Program-made: the position numbers and the translations under genes | Assembly: GCA_008360955.1 (NCBI GenBank) | Contig: LUCM01006340.1 | Span: 75,594 to 139,593, forward strand | Direction of reading: 5' to 3' | DNA length: 64,000 bases | Origin: Fasciolopsis buskii | Taxonomy: Eukaryota > Platyhelminthes > Trematoda > Plagiorchiida > Fasciolidae | Notes under the pieces: generated by a model | What the model was told of the DNA's origin: nothing | Databases searched by the model: none | The model's input: the letters and a program-made list of their open reading frames with translations, nothing else | Shown: positions 46,700 through 59,561 of the stretch, piece after piece | Position numbering within the stretch: the first letter of the stretch is position 1 | Layout: every line of letters begins with the position of its first letter

Positions 46700-49350
46700 T
46701 TTGCTTAATGGAACATTAAAAAAATAGAAACTGGAAATGTGTCAAATGTAGAACAAGCAAAAACAAACTGACATTAATCAATAAAGTGTTACAAACACTC
46801 TGTTCCACTTCATCAAGCCACATCTGATAATGATCAACCAACCATAAAATAATGAACTTCAACTCAGCTGATGCCCAATCGACCTTGCAATATTTATCTT
46901 TAGGATTTGCAAAAACCTAAGAAACAATCATTGAGAACAAGTATTTTCGTCCCCCGGCATTTGATGTTCTAATCTAATCTTTATGGAATTCGATTATTTG
47001 ATCCAATCTGATTGTAGCCTACTATCAATATTTTGTGCTAGTGATATATTTTTCACTCAGAAATGTGCAGTTTTGGGATAAAAAGTCGTTAGATTTCGCC
47101 ACATGACATCTTTGTTTGGGAATGTCAAAATCTATTAACTGAATAGTTGTCCCCAGGGGAGGTGGGGGCCGGGGGTTAAAAATCGTGAAAATTTGTGCTT
47201 TTACTCCTCAACTATGAGCTCGTCGCATGTCGGTAAAACTAACAGAGAGGTTGACAGTTTGATCCGTAAAACATCATACGAATTCTGTTCTTTATTTGTC
47301 TATCGACAACGATAACAAATCGTTTCTGCAACAAGCGAAAAAGACTTTGCAGTGTTCTGTCTACAACAGGTGTTCACCTGGACTAGATTTTCAAAGACTA
47401 ATTATAGCAAATACTTGTTAACAGTTAAATTAAAGTTACTTTTATGCACATATTGCGCTAACACTGATTGGCTGAGTAGTAAAAGACATCGGTAACATCG
47501 CTTCACCTCCGACTGACTGAGTCGTTAGTCGTTCAAGTACAGAGGTTATAAAATCTTTTTCATTAAGAAACCCAGAAATCATGTACGCTGCGAACAAAGC
47601 ATCGTGACAAGTGCCATGATCATGCACCTGACGATTTTGTTCCTAACCTAGGTAGGCTGCCTTCTTGTGGTATGCCACTTAGCAACAACTGTAAGTTTCT
47701 GAAGTGATTACTAATTCAACAGTCCTCATCTGTTAAAATAAATAAAATGGAGTATGACATGCATTTTTTGTTCCTGCAGTGACAAATTAGTATCCGAATT
47801 TTTTCAAAAGTAGATACATGAAAAATTGGATATTCAAGTTTATGCAACACCCGATTCATTTGTTCATTCTAATTTTTTCACAAAATGTAACATACTGTAA
47901 AATTCATATCTAACGGGAATCGAAAATAGCAAATACACACGTTTTCCCCCATTCATCTATTACGGAGAGCAATTAAGTATGTGTACCTAATAATTATCGG
48001 CCTAATATTGAACAATACGTTGTAAAGACTTCGACAAATCACCTCGATGCTTTTTATTGATGACAAAAATTATCTTATTTGGATTGGACTTGTTTGTAAT
48101 GTTTTTACTGGGGCGATCAATGATAACCCACAAAGTGGAGAACAAGTGTGTATAACTTTTGGTTTTACAAAACGGTTTACAAAAGGGTTGGTGTTTATAC
48201 GATTTGGTCTTTTTTTCTTCTCGGTGTTCGAATTACGTGACCTCTACCAATGATCACAAATTGTAACACTTAGCACCTTCGAATTAACGAGATTGATGAT
48301 TATGTTTTTGGATGCACAACAATCGCAACGCATAAAGTTGCCCCAAACATGTATCTGTGAATCGAAGGTCGTTCGTTCACAGAATTCAGTGGACAGTTCC
48401 GCAAAGGTTTAAAACAATACAGTATTCGCTTTTTGTGTCCACGCGTAGTTTCAGATTTGCAACGATCCTTTGTTCACCAGATGCCCTTACGGGAGGTACT
48501 AGAACGACCGAAGACGATCTGTGCCTTTAATTTTAATGATTGCCCCATTTCAACGACATTTCAACCTCTTCCACAATGTTAGAAGACCCATTCGTAATGA
48601 ACATCTGATAACTTTTATGCATGCAGATGGATGAACAATGGTTGAAAATCAGCAATTTTTACACGTCATCATGACCGAAGAAAGTTGAATCGAGAAAACG
48701 TTAAATACATGTGAGTAGCATGATGAGCAAATCGTGTCTTTTATCTTGATGTGATCTATAAAGACAGAAGTTAGTCAGATTGCAATGGAAGTTTTGGTCA
48801 AAATTGGCTAGTTTTCATTGCTTGCCTCTGTTTCCCGTCTGTTTCCCTTTTGTAGGTAGATTTCCGAATAGTCGGACCACTGATTGGGCAGAAATTTTTG
48901 TCTCCGTTCGGTTTTTGCATTCGTCTAATCCAACAAATGTTCCCATTGAATAGTCCACAATGAATTTGCATCCAAATCTCGGCTCAAATACTATCTACAA
49001 AGTTTTGGCTGGGAGAGGTGGAGAACTGCTCTGAGTCATTCTTGCTGACTATTCGGATTCAGCCCAGATGTTTGCAAAACTCATGGGTAATTGTTTTGCC
49101 CAGTTGATCACATTAGGTTTGCACATTCGATAGTATTTGACTGGAATGTGAGCAAGTTGCTTGCAGATATCTTTCACGCACGAACAAACAAACAGATCTG
49201 AGAATAGTTTGGCTGTTTCTTTACAATCAGCAATGAGGCAGCAGACAACGTATAATTATTATCTAGGGAAACATGGATTCTGATCTAAGGTGAGATTGCA
49301 TGCATCACTGTTTGGTTCTACACCAGAAACGTACAGTCATCAACAACGAG
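46700..49350. other. No supported feature
   Basis: AT-rich, with short frames only. No repeat-family match and no convincing exon. Confidence 0.5.
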
Positions 49351-49356
49351 ATTCAC

Positions 49357-49520
49357 TGCAATGATAAAAAAGTAGTAAGAAAAGACGATGTCACGTCCAT
49401 TCTCAGGATGTGGAAACGATCTGCTAGCTAAACATGGACTCCAGAAAGCGAAAGAAACAGTCATGCAAAAATTAACCACGTGACCCGTAGCCGGTGGCGA
49501 CGAGGCCAACTTTCCGGTTT
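49357..49520 (-). CDS. Possible membrane-protein exon
   Basis: Minus strand. An acceptor (ctctgttttctaaactag, AG at 49521-49522) and a donor attgca|gtgaat bound 164 bases, open as two bases plus 54 codons. The peptide has a hydrophobic stretch VVNFCMTVSFAFWSPCLA and a second at its end, VFSYYFFIIA, separated by a polar loop with PHPENGRD. This could be two membrane helices. A resemblance to the sixth and seventh helices of a rhodopsin-like receptor is tempting but lacks the NPxxY motif, so I do not claim it. Exit phase 0 agrees with 45522-45729. Confidence 0.28.
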
Positions 49521-50089
49521 CTAGTTTAGAAAACAGAGTTCCGCAAAACAGAATGAAATTTGAATTTGCTAGCTTTAATCGACACCATTTTGGATGAAAA
49601 AACAAAACTCACGGACAAAAAATCAAAGTGAAAACTGTTCTTCAGTATGTCCCTCTCACACAAACGCATAATGTATCTCCCTACACCATTGTTTATGTGA
49701 CCGGTTTGAGACTATGATCATTGAATTGCAATTTGGTTATTCGTCCGTTACAACTAGTCTAGACGGTATCAAAATGCATTTTCATATTCACGACCAGGGT
49801 CACGGCCGTTCATGAGCCACCGAGGAGGAGAAACTACGGAAGACAAATGATTGGAAATCCGAAATGTTTAGTTTGACTAATTCTGGTCAATCTTTTCACA
49901 GAGATCAGTCACATGTGCAAGACAGTCTCACTCCAAAACACACGCACCTTTCTGGGTTTGATGTAGAATTTGCATGTGAGCTCGATTTCCCAAGATCCAT
50001 CACGTCGAAAGAAAGGTTTGTTAAAATGAAAAGGGTTTCGGTGTTTGAGTTACTTGCCAGTTTACACACTGGGGTTGACCATTATTGAT

Positions 50090-51100
50090 TATTTATGCCA
50101 CAGTCTACGCATGTGTATTAACAGGACTTATGAGTATTCGGGTTGGTTTATATCTACGTTAGACACACAAACCTCAGATTATCTTGACACCCATTCGAAA
50201 GGGAAGCAATAGACTTGAATTTTGTTCTCATTATAGTTCGTCTGTGCTGCACATAGAGAGTATGACAGCAGGGGCTTTCCAAATAGAAACCGTATGCCAC
50301 CACTGGGCTACATGTCTTCGCCTAGAATAATTGAAATTACCGATGCACATTAGCGCATATCTTCAATGAAACACTTGCATCTATCCCGTATATTACATAC
50401 AAGCAACTGTGAGATTTATAATAACTCATATCATCCGTCTTAATGATTAGTAAACAGCACAACAGAACAAGAAGTCAAACGTTCATTGTCACTCCAGTTA
50501 TCTAATGACTTTTTATTATATGTAGATTGCATTTACTGGTTTAACAGTTACCGTACAATTAAAAAAACTCCACTTGACAAGAAATCTTGATCTAATGGAT
50601 TAAAAATCCAATATGGGAAATCACTAACGTTGAGTTTTTGATGTAACCATTAGTATATTGAAATAGTTCAGAACTAATCGATTAACTTCGACAACCGAGG
50701 AATTAGGATTGAGCAGAAGTTAATTAAACTAATGAAACTGACAGCTTCACCAATGCCGGTCTTTCCATGATGCCCGAAATCTAGGTCAAGTCTATGGTAA
50801 AATAACCGTGAGCAGCGCGATACATGAAATTTGGTTGAAGATATCAAATCGATCAAACGGATGGTCAACTAGTCGAAAATAAAAATTGGCAAACAATAAA
50901 GACGGATTAGGTATTTCAAAACCGTCACACTAAATTGTCTGATGAGTTAGAGACAAGCAGATTTTTTCCAGACACAGAGTAGATAAACTTTCCTCTTTCG
51001 TAGTAGTCACACCCGTGAAACTGGTAGCTGCAGGTTGTTATCGTTCTGAAAATAACTTGTTTGCTCTCTAGTGGACTGATTAGATTGATCAGCGTTCCCC
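50090..51100. other. No supported feature
   Basis: Short frames only, with no repeat-family match. Confidence 0.5.
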
Positions 51101-51107
51101 AGTAGCC

Positions 51108-51129
51108 ATATATATATATATATATATAT
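51108..51129. repeat. (AT)n microsatellite
   Basis: A 22-base AT tract. Unlike several others, it has no recognisable S3 copy beside it. Confidence 0.92.
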
Positions 51130-51582
51130 GAATGTATGCACATATATGTATATTCGTAAACAATCCTGTACCCAGACAACGTGCTGTACAAACCTTATCG
51201 ATGTTCAGATGGGTGTGGAAATTGAAAAACTTAAAATAAATTGTTGTTCCCAAATTTCAGCTAGACAATTTCGGCAATCAAAAATCTATTATCAGCCAGC
51301 CCTTAGAGAAATAGATTGGAATAATGTGACATGAAGTGTTGAGGCAAATGTTAACTTGGAATCGACAGCAAGACCTTTCCGTATTAAATGAATAATGATA
51401 CAGCTTCCGTATGCGTATCACGATTGAAAGCTCAAAAAACAACATCGAAAACGGGAGACTCATAGATCAACATGATAATTACTATAGCTTAGCAGTCGAG
51501 TCCCAGGCGCATTCCAATTTTTAACCGTATAATTACGAGTGATCGTCATGGCTCTCCGGATACTGGTTAATCTGTTAGAAGT

Positions 51583-51900
51583 TTGTCAGTTAGTAACAGT
51601 AGAGAAAATAACACCCATTCATGTCAGTCGTATTTATATGGCTTAAAGCTGCTTCACACACAAGCAGCTTCAACCCGAAGCTGGTTAAACACACACGCAG
51701 CGACGAGGCGGATAAACACCGAGGCCTCTGTTGCATACTTGACAAATACGAACTATCAGATTATTGATGAATGTTTTCAAGTCACCTGCAAGGTGCCGCC
51801 GGACTTTGTGAAAACTTGTCAAGTACGGTATACAACGACGCCTGAATTTCTGGACATGAGCCTACTCAACCTATTCCTTTTTGCCAAAAACGATTTGTGA
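51583..51900 (+). CDS. Possible coding segment, unknown protein
   Basis: A plus frame is open for 105 codons to TGA at 51898-51900. Its second half reads protein-like: YLTNTNYQIIDECFQVTCKV, then PPDFVKTCQVRYTTTPEF. No convincing acceptor was found; acacacacgcag near 51697 belongs to another frame. The frame is about as long as chance allows, and no family is recognised. Confidence 0.22.
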   Translation: MSVSNSRENNTHSCQSYLYGLKLLHTQAASTRSWLNTHAATRRINTEASVAYLTNTNYQIIDECFQVTCKVPPDFVKTCQVRYTTTPEFLDMSLLNLFLFAKNDL

Positions 51901-52345
51901 ATGTTATCTTCTAACCATGAACTACAACTGACGCTATTTCAAAAAAAAAACGGAGAACGATCACCTCTAGTGGCCCTTCGATCTGAATCCGGGAATGACT
52001 AATCCTGACCGCTCCTCAGAGATCTGCACTATTTTTTCCCTCCATGTGTATCTTTCAAACCACATTCTATGAGATTGTTTTCTCATATCTAGAAATTCCA
52101 ATTATCTGTTGAATAACCAAATTGATTCTCTGCATATGCAGACCTTGTCTTTCACTGGCTATTCTATCTATGTAATCCAAAGAGCAGTGGTATAAAAACA
52201 AGCTCGTTTCACTGCTACCTAATTTCTAATCTCAGTGAAGTAATGAAATTGTCTTCGGCACAAAATTTGAAGGAACAGTTTGGTTTTGTTCAGTTGGTGC
52301 AACCATTAATCTTGCACCGATTTTCGTTGGTCTTGGTTGCTACTG

Positions 52346-52502
52346 GACCGGCCGTGGTCAGACGGATGAGGTCGTGACCTTCGAAGATAAGGGTCGCGGC
52401 TTCGTATCCTCCCACCGCCGGTCAACTTCCCCACCTGTCAGACACTTATTGGCTCTAGCGCTCTTTCTGAAAAATGATGTAAACTTTCAATTCGTTAATA
52501 AA
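52346..52502 (+). repeat. S2 tRNA-like SINE copy
   Basis: Plus-strand copy: ggccgtggtcagacggatga (A-box region), a B-box eroded to gcttcgtatcc, tcccaccgccggtcaacttc, cccacctgtcag, ctctttctgaaaaatgatgt, and the 3' end ttcgttaataaa. It lies about 290 bases upstream of an RTE fragment. Confidence 0.65.
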
Positions 52503-52790
52503 TGGAGTTGAAAGGTAAAAGAGGTTTCATTCCTTGGGTAACTAGTAATGAATGTGCAGTTGCGATAAAAACAATGGTGGGTATTGCTACCATCTGGTCG
52601 GTGGATAGACCCCTTTTCGTTTTGCGCGCAGCTCTGCGTTCAACTCAGAAATCTATGATTTGGCTTGTTGTAGCCGAACCAAAACGGACAGTCAATCTCA
52701 AGTCTACGAGTTATAGTAAAACAATTGGTAATATTGGATGAACACGTTTCCTCGTTCTACTTGTACGATGCATTTTTAAGACAAGAACCT

Positions 52791-53000
52791 GTGCATGTTA
52801 TTAACAGGCTTCACAAAAAACCGAAGATCCTAGTACCATTCAGCAATTTGAAGCATCTATGCCATCCGCATGATATCCCGTTAGCAATTACCGGTAGGGC
52901 ATACTCAAAGTAGCGTGTTCAGTATTGCTCTCTAGCTCCGAATTATGGGTGCTGATAGTTTTGGCGTTCGAGTACTGTTGTCCTTGAGGTATTGATGAAA
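52791..53000 (+). mobile_element. RTE-like LINE fragment, carboxyl-terminal region
   Basis: A short relic with the conserved RTE wording FSNLKHLCHPHDIPLAITGR (usually NLRHLWRR.DI.LS.KGR), continuing after a frame change as CSVLLSSSELWVL and LAFEYCCP. It corresponds to the stretch VRSVLLYGSETW...FDHRCLR seen better at 16.5 kb. No catalytic domain is present; it is dead. Confidence 0.6.
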
Positions 53001-53511
53001 TATAGCACGATAACTTTGTAAATGACTTACAAGTTAGGCTTACGGTATCGGTCCTGCGGTTTAAGCCTCAGAACGAGTTTTGACACAGAACAGGTGTGGT
53101 TGGTTTTGCTATGTTTTTTGCATGATCTCATGTCGATTTTCTATCATTATCCCGTAATGGTTGTATGGTAGCTCTGGGTGGTTAGCCACCGGCATTGCAG
53201 CGTGGTATGGAACACGTAACTAATGTACTCGCTCAGGCACACCTATCGTGATTGTCATGTTAGGGTCTACGAAATTTCCGGAAATGAAGGTTGGAAACAA
53301 CGGATGATGTGACATAATGTAACAACCAACGACGTTGCTGTGCGCGAAATTGTTTCCTCATCTGAAAGTTTATTCACATCTCAAATTTGCGATTAGACTT
53401 TCATTATCGCGGTTTCTTCATTTTCTTTTTACACATTTGTTGCTTTGTAATGTCACTTTTTATTTTTCATATTACTTCCTTTATTAATAAAACGAAAATT
53501 TACATCATTTT

Positions 53512-53960
53512 TCAGAAAGGACGCTGGGGCCAACAAGTGTACGGACCTTATTGCTGTCAAGCATACCAGGCCGTTGATGGACACCCGGATGCAAAGCCGA
53601 TAACACATATGCCCGCAAATGCTGAAAACCAATCGAGCCCTCTGTCTGACCGAAGAGGTCTCATCCGTTAAACGATTAAATGGTGACATGCAACTACCGA
53701 TTCAGTTAAATCTATCTGCCTCACCCAGTTCTTTCTTTGCTAGAGCTAATTGTGCCTCTGAATCGTTTCACTTGGATAGCAATATCTTACATAGTGGCAA
53801 GCGTGAATGGTTCTCGCGACATCCGTCCGTGCGGATCAAGATGAATCACGGTGCCCAGTTCGGGCAACTTGTAGACAGCATTGTGGGACATCCGAACATC
53901 CGGGGTGCCCGAGTGGAGACAGATGATTCATTCTGTTTGTCCAACATCCAGTAACACAGG
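53512..53960 (+). other. Open frames with weak exon signals
   Basis: The acceptor acatcatttttcag precedes KGRWGQQVYGPYCCQAYQAV on the plus strand, which ends at a stop at 53671. A second plus frame (53619-53954) overlaps it. Neither has a donor in a useful phase, so I leave it as an unresolved candidate. Confidence 0.2.
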
Positions 53961-54365
53961 CTGAGTGATAAATTGTCCGGATGTCAGCGAGGGACCAATT
54001 TCCGTCGACCAGAATCATTTTTCCCCTTCCGTTTGATTCAGCCTGCTTGTCTTCAATCTTTGGGATATGAACAATCATGACAAATGTAAATTTACATCCC
54101 CACACATTCATTCGACCGAGAGTATATGGAAAATGTTCTCGAAAATGACTCATCGGAACGAATAAGGACGGAATAAATAAAGGAAAATAAGGCAAGGAAA
54201 TTTGTCGTCACAATCGGTGCAGCTCGAGTTCATCCAAAATGAGTACACCCACTGGTCCGTAGGAAAACGGGCACACGAAGTTTGAGTCGATGAACACGAA
54301 CAAAATGAACGTATGCATTTTCAGGAAAATCCCAGGTTCAAGCAAAACTCAAACACCGAGTCATT

Positions 54366-54409
54366 CACACACACACACACACACACAAACGCACGCACAC
54401 ACACACACA
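54366..54409. repeat. (AC)n microsatellite, imperfect
   Basis: A 44-base AC tract interrupted by aaacgcacgc. Confidence 0.93.
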
Positions 54410-54658
54410 ATAAACCATATAACTTTAGCAATAAAATCGTGACGAAATGTTTGATGTACAGCCGAACACCTTTTTATAGGGCAACGAAATACGGCAATGT
54501 GTGCGACATCGGCCAACGGGAGAAAAAAATCACGTGCCAAAGGAAAGAAGATATAACAGAAATTAGTTGATTAGAAAGGCTGGTTTGAATTAATGGAAAT
54601 TATTTTAAGAAAGCGAGAAGAGCAATCCAGAAGAAGTTGCTATTTCTAGCTAGTTCGA

Positions 54659-54674
54659 ATATATATATATATAT
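54659..54674. repeat. (AT)n microsatellite
   Basis: A 16-base AT tract abutting the left edge of the minus-strand S3 copy. Confidence 0.92.
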
Positions 54675-54822
54675 TTCTCACCAGAATCGAATCTATAGCA
54701 TCAGGAGTGTGAATGGAAGCTCTTCATCGAAGAGTCCACAGAAGAGCCACAACTGTGATTCGTTGATAATTGTTTGTCAGTTGGGCTGAGCCAACCTTAG
54801 GAACGAGGGCAGAGTGCCCCAG
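54675..54822 (-). repeat. S3 dispersed repeat copy (left arm of inverted pair)
   Basis: The reverse complement matches the first 80 bases of the S3 copy beside the gap at 10.4 kb. It then continues through ctgacaaacaattatcaacg to the sequence also found at 14757-14884. It shares its left-end bases, inverted, with the plus-strand copy beginning at 54886. Confidence 0.7.
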
Positions 54823-54885
54823 AATATACATATGTTAATATAGAAGCAGCAGGTAGTATCGGGATGCGTGAACAAAATTTTCCTA

Positions 54886-55045
54886 ATGCTACGGATTCGG
54901 TTCTGGTGAGAGATATCAATTTGGAGTGTACGAGTATGTGGATGTTTGGACAAGAGAGCACCGAGTACGCATACCTGACGAGCGACAATAACCGCGAAAC
55001 CGGTCGTGTGCTCCCGGGCTAATTTTGTTTACGCATCCAGATACT
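54886..55045 (+). repeat. S3 dispersed repeat copy (right arm of inverted pair)
   Basis: Highly similar to 10470-10620: the shared order is ggttctggtgagagatatca, gtttggacaagagagcacc, cgcatacctgacgagcgaca, gtgtgctcccgggc. It is followed by (AT)n near 55060-55079, as at 10.6 kb. Confidence 0.7.
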
Positions 55046-55089
55046 ACTTCCTGCTTATACATATATATATGTATATATAATGATTGCAT

Positions 55090-55235
55090 TTTCAGGATTC
55101 TAGCGGAGCATATCAACTTGGAATATAAAATTATCAGGGTATTCAGACCAAAGAGTATCAGGTACGCGTACGTGACAAGCGTCAATAGCCGTGAGATCCG
55201 TCACATTGCTTCCGAGGAAATGTTGTTCAGTCAGC
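55090..55235 (+). repeat. S3 repeat copy, diverged, in tandem
   Basis: A second plus-strand copy directly after the first and its (AT)n: gcatatcaacttggaatata, aagagtatcaggtacgcgta, cgtgacaagcgtcaatagcc, attgcttccgaggaaatg. It is more diverged than the 54.9 kb copy and resembles 33.4 kb. Confidence 0.6.
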
Positions 55236-55249
55236 CCCATACTGCTTGA

Positions 55250-58190
55250 AATATTCTATTTGAGTAGGTGCTCAAAAGCTGATAGGAACGATTATATATC
55301 CACGGAAACAGCGCGAGATTTAATTTACGGAAAATAATCGTCATTGTCAACGTCTATGCATATCTGCAACGGATGTAGCTAAAATTAGTTTAATTTACGA
55401 GAATATGGTTACTAAAAACAAGTAATCTGAATATTGAAAATGAATATCAGTTGGCATGTCCAGCTATCATATAATTCGCCTGGACCGTTTGATTATTTAT
55501 CCCTGAGTGTACTTACATAGGTTAACCAAGCCATCTAGCCATAAAACGTGGTTCATGCGATCACATTTTCACTTAAAATTAGGCTTTTGTGAATAAAACA
55601 ATGACTTTTTGGATGATTTGGAGAACTTGACGGTAGTTAAAGTTGCGTTTCGATTACTAATGCATAATAGTAATAGTTTTCAGTAGCGTAGAATTTTCAA
55701 ACACAAGACTAAGGACGTTGAATTTAAGGATATTTTGGCAGTTATGGAAAAATCAATATTTCGTGCTCTTGACAACGAGAAACGATAGTTAGGAACGGAT
55801 GGTCATCCTCAAATTCCATGGTTAGAAAATAGAGATCAGAGTAGAAAGCATTTCGAACTTTAATCGTTTTTTAATACCAGAAAAAATGTAATCATAAGAA
55901 ATGGTTCCACTTGGTTGAAGGATGACGTGACAGCTGAAAGGACATTCGAAATCCTATCCGCAACGCACAAACCTTTGTTTGAACCTGGCCGCACGATGTA
56001 CCGTTTTCGAGTTTCGCTTAAAAGACAAATCGCAGCTGTCGACTGAGTCACTGATTATTTACCTGCTTAGGTGTAGGTGCGATGAACATACATTTATCTG
56101 CGGGCATCATAATCAACATCCACGCTGACTGTGAAAAGGTTAAGTTGACCGGAGAAATAGGCCCTGGTAGTAACATGTCTCAAAATACCTGTTTTTCTGT
56201 TGTTCAGCAAGGTGTGACCTTTGTTGAGCATCATGTAGCTGATGTAAGCAACATCGACCTCGGTTAAAATGAGCACACACCTAGTAGCTGAATTTCGATT
56301 TATTGAAGAAACTCACATTTGCTAAGCAAACTCAGTTACGCTACCCCACATCTCACACGTGATAATCCTGTTTGAGGTGTAAGTCGCTCGAAAGTTAGCA
56401 TTTATTCTAACTCGACTCAAAGCTGTTTCCAACATTCCGAGGCTAAAACCGGATGCCTAGAAGGTACTAAAGCACCAGAAGATCTGTGAGACCGAGGTAC
56501 AAATTAAGAACAGATGATACATTTACAACAGTTCCAAAGTGAGCTACAACGAGGCTAAAGCTTTGGATAGAGCACACAGAATTCAGCTGTAGCAGACTTT
56601 ACAAACCGTTTGAGTCCGACAAACCGCGTGTAGAAGAAGCCGCTCCAGACTGGTTGTACACTTTTTCAGACCTCAGCTGATATCACTGCCACATTTGGCG
56701 TCAGTGTACCAAATCGATTTCGCTGACTGGCCGGGGAGTTCGTCGACTGAACAACCAATTAATTTATAGAATAATCGCTTTACGAAAGCATTCCAAAGCA
56801 ACTAATCATAAACAATGAAAGCGCGTTTGAATCCAGGACAAAGTCGTTTATTTAGCACAAATATCCAAGAAGTAAAATGAAGAGGATCATATGAAATCTT
56901 CACAGCGCTGCTTTGACAAAGTCATTATTATATTACGGGTTGGGGAACGAACCCAGACTGTTGGTCTATCAAATAACCAAAAATTTAGATAGGTGCATTG
57001 AAATCACGGTTCTCAAGCCATAAATCATTTCACAAATAGGCTTTTCAACATTCACCACCTATTGTAGACCACTCGCAAAGCACTCATTCCGACAGGTTCA
57101 CGACATGGAACTCTTTGTGGTCTCGGTTACAAATTTGGGCGGGAGTGCTCAAATAAGTTGCCAAGCGATCGTCGTGAGCTGGGTCTCTTCAAACGGCAGC
57201 GGGACACGGGGAGAGTTCTCAAATTTTCAGTTGATTAGCTGCATGCTGAGTTTATTGAAGTATATATCGTTAGATTATTCCATATTTATAGAATTGATCC
57301 GTATGCGAAAAATGTGTTATCCATTTGGAATTCGAACTCATCGCCCGCGGATGCAGCTGACAAATTATGTTCCGTTGTGATTTTCATCCAAGAATTAGTG
57401 AATAGTTATAAAACACCCAGGGAATCTGTCGCAAATGTGGAATAGATATGACCAAAAAATTACCGCGGATTAATAATTTTGCTCAATTGTTTTCGTATGC
57501 GGATCAGAGACTAAATTTCCCCCGGAAACACAACCTGCGTCTTGGTTACCACCGCTAGTCAGTTGCACGTACCTGGCGCTGTGATGTTCATGCTCTCTCC
57601 AACATCGGTTTTTGTACCAGAGTCTTCGTGGATGATAAATCAATTTATGATTCATATCAGTGATTTGTAGATCATGCTATTTACAATAAAAATCGGAAAA
57701 CTTGTTTATAAAGGTTGCCCTTGACTAACGGACGAATACCGTCCACAAATCACATTTGTCGGTCGTGAAAAGATTCACTATCCACGCACACTCTTAATGA
57801 TTCAAGTGGGATTCTGGTACAGTTAGAGTATGAGCGCTGTTAATCGTCCATGGCTTACAACAGTCATATGTCCGATGGGAATGGGCACAGAGATCATCGG
57901 TTGTCGAAAATGTGCACCGCCGATACTGTCCGAGAAGAATGGAACAAATCTATACACCTCAAGCCCGTAGTTTACGCTAGTTGGTTGTTTTACTGACAAG
58001 TTCGAATGATGAGTCATTCCAAAGAACAATATGTGACATTTACTAATTCAGTTCAACCTAGCCATGATGCGCATTTTGGTAGAGTGATCCTAATCGATTG
58101 TGTCAGGTTATTCTTGGTCGGTTGGACGGAAAATTGATCCACCGGCTTAGTCAGCCAAAGTGTTTTTGTCTGAATTTTGTTTTTTTCCTG
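55250..58190. other. No confident feature
   Basis: Open frames facing each other at 57823-58029 both read protein-like (minus: GGAHFRQPMISVPIPIGHMT; plus: TTVICPMGMGTEIIGCRKCA). There is no conclusive splice evidence in either direction. The remainder shows nothing. Confidence 0.4.
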
Positions 58191-58193
58191 TCA

Positions 58194-58227
58194 GGTGTGT
58201 GTGTGTGTGCGGGGTGTGTGGGGGGGG
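58194..58227. repeat. (GT)n and G-rich tract
   Basis: GT repeats pass into runs of G, including one G7. A short GATA/GACA tract follows at about 58562-58587. Confidence 0.85.
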
Positions 58228-59064
58228 ACGACGAAATCTTTCATGTGGAAATACTCACCCAATTATTGCAATACGATTATCATCAGGTTATTCTATTCTC
58301 TCATTGCTTAAAATCTCTTTGGTATTGGAATATCTATCAGCTTCAAACTAGTGTGGGGGACGACGAATCCGTGTGATTTCGTCGACATCTCTGTCGTGAC
58401 ATGTCCGACTACAAATCTTAAATCAAATCCCCTTCCCCATCCTCCATTGCCGAGCGCGTGTTTTTGCTTTCCTTTCCTGGCACTCTGAGGTAGACACGCC
58501 GACACACGTAAAAATAACTGTCCCATCCATCGGTCAGTCCAAGGCCATAAAGATGATTGCGTGATAGACAGATAGATAGACAGACATGCCCATGGAGAAG
58601 CGAACAGACAATAGATGGACAAACAAAAATTGTCAGATTTCTAAAATTTTTTCATGACCGATTCGACTGCCCGGATTAGTACAAGCCTGGAGTGAAACGG
58701 ACGGAGAGAAGTCACATACCCGGCATTGATCGAGTTTCGGTCGACATCGTGTACTACACGTATGCGTGAGCGCCGATCACAATTGTTCCCAATAACTAGT
58801 CACCCCAAGGTACACAAAAAGTGGATTTTCCCGTCGCGCAAACGAGGCCACGAAATACAAAATTTCAATGAAATGATATCAGTGGATGTGAAATAATCCT
58901 CAATTCTTCTGTTATGCATAAATCATCTTCAAGTAACAGGAAGTCAGTACGTTCAAAATTGAGCAGCACATGGGAACGACCGCGTCCAGCATATCGTGCA
59001 AGCGAATAGAAAATATGGTGCATCTTCGTTTTTGGAAACAAAATAATGTTAACAGATTGCGTAG

Positions 59065-59210
59065 ATTTACGGGGATGACCTTGAAAGCATGGTTATTCCG
59101 GGTTGCGTGCACGTGGAGCTACTTCCAAATGCGCTACGATATTTGATTAAATCACGTAGAATGCATCTGCTTTGCGCACTATCGATCAAATTCAATCGCA
59201 CCTCGTCAGT
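59065..59210 (+). CDS. Exon of four-exon gene model (first exon found)
   Basis: A 146-base segment starts right after cagattgcgtag (AG at 59063-59064) and ends at the donor gtcagt|gtaagc. It enters in phase 0 and leaves two bases. The peptide begins IYGDDLESMVIPGCVHVELL and continues PNALRYLIKSRRMHLLCALS. Translation could begin at Met 9 of this segment, or an upstream exon may exist, since a stop lies directly before the acceptor. Phase fits the next exon at 59562. The four segments together give exactly 242 codons. No domain, signal peptide or membrane span is recognised. Confidence 0.4.
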
Positions 59211-59561
59211 GTAAGCAACTCCACTTTCACAAACAGTGTTATATATGATCTGGTAGAAAATTTGTAGCCCCATTAAGCGAACCTAATCAAGATGAGTTAG
59301 AGTTTCTTCCTGGATTGTGTTCATGCATTTCATTTAAGAATCACTAATTTCGTAGACAACTCAATGACCTTCGCCAAATTCAAGCATGGTCTGTGGAGTC
59401 CAAACGACATGAAATATTTCATGTTTAGATTCATATTGGTTTACCAATACCAGACTAAAAATGTACAATGTCACGCTGTGCTCTAACCGAACCACGTTAC
59501 TTGGCATTAGTGCTGACCTGTTCCCAAATTTAGGTCTCTGATAAATTTAAACGAAATCTAG

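Noticed and set aside
49318..49605. Resemblance to helices six and seven of a rhodopsin-like receptor
   Set aside because: The NPxxY motif is absent and no other receptor helices were found nearby.
53512..53954. Two overlapping protein-like plus-strand frames after an acceptor-like site
   Set aside because: No donor in a useful phase; kept only as an unresolved note.
57823..58029. Protein-like frames facing each other on both strands
   Set aside because: No decisive splice sites in either direction and no recognisable motif.
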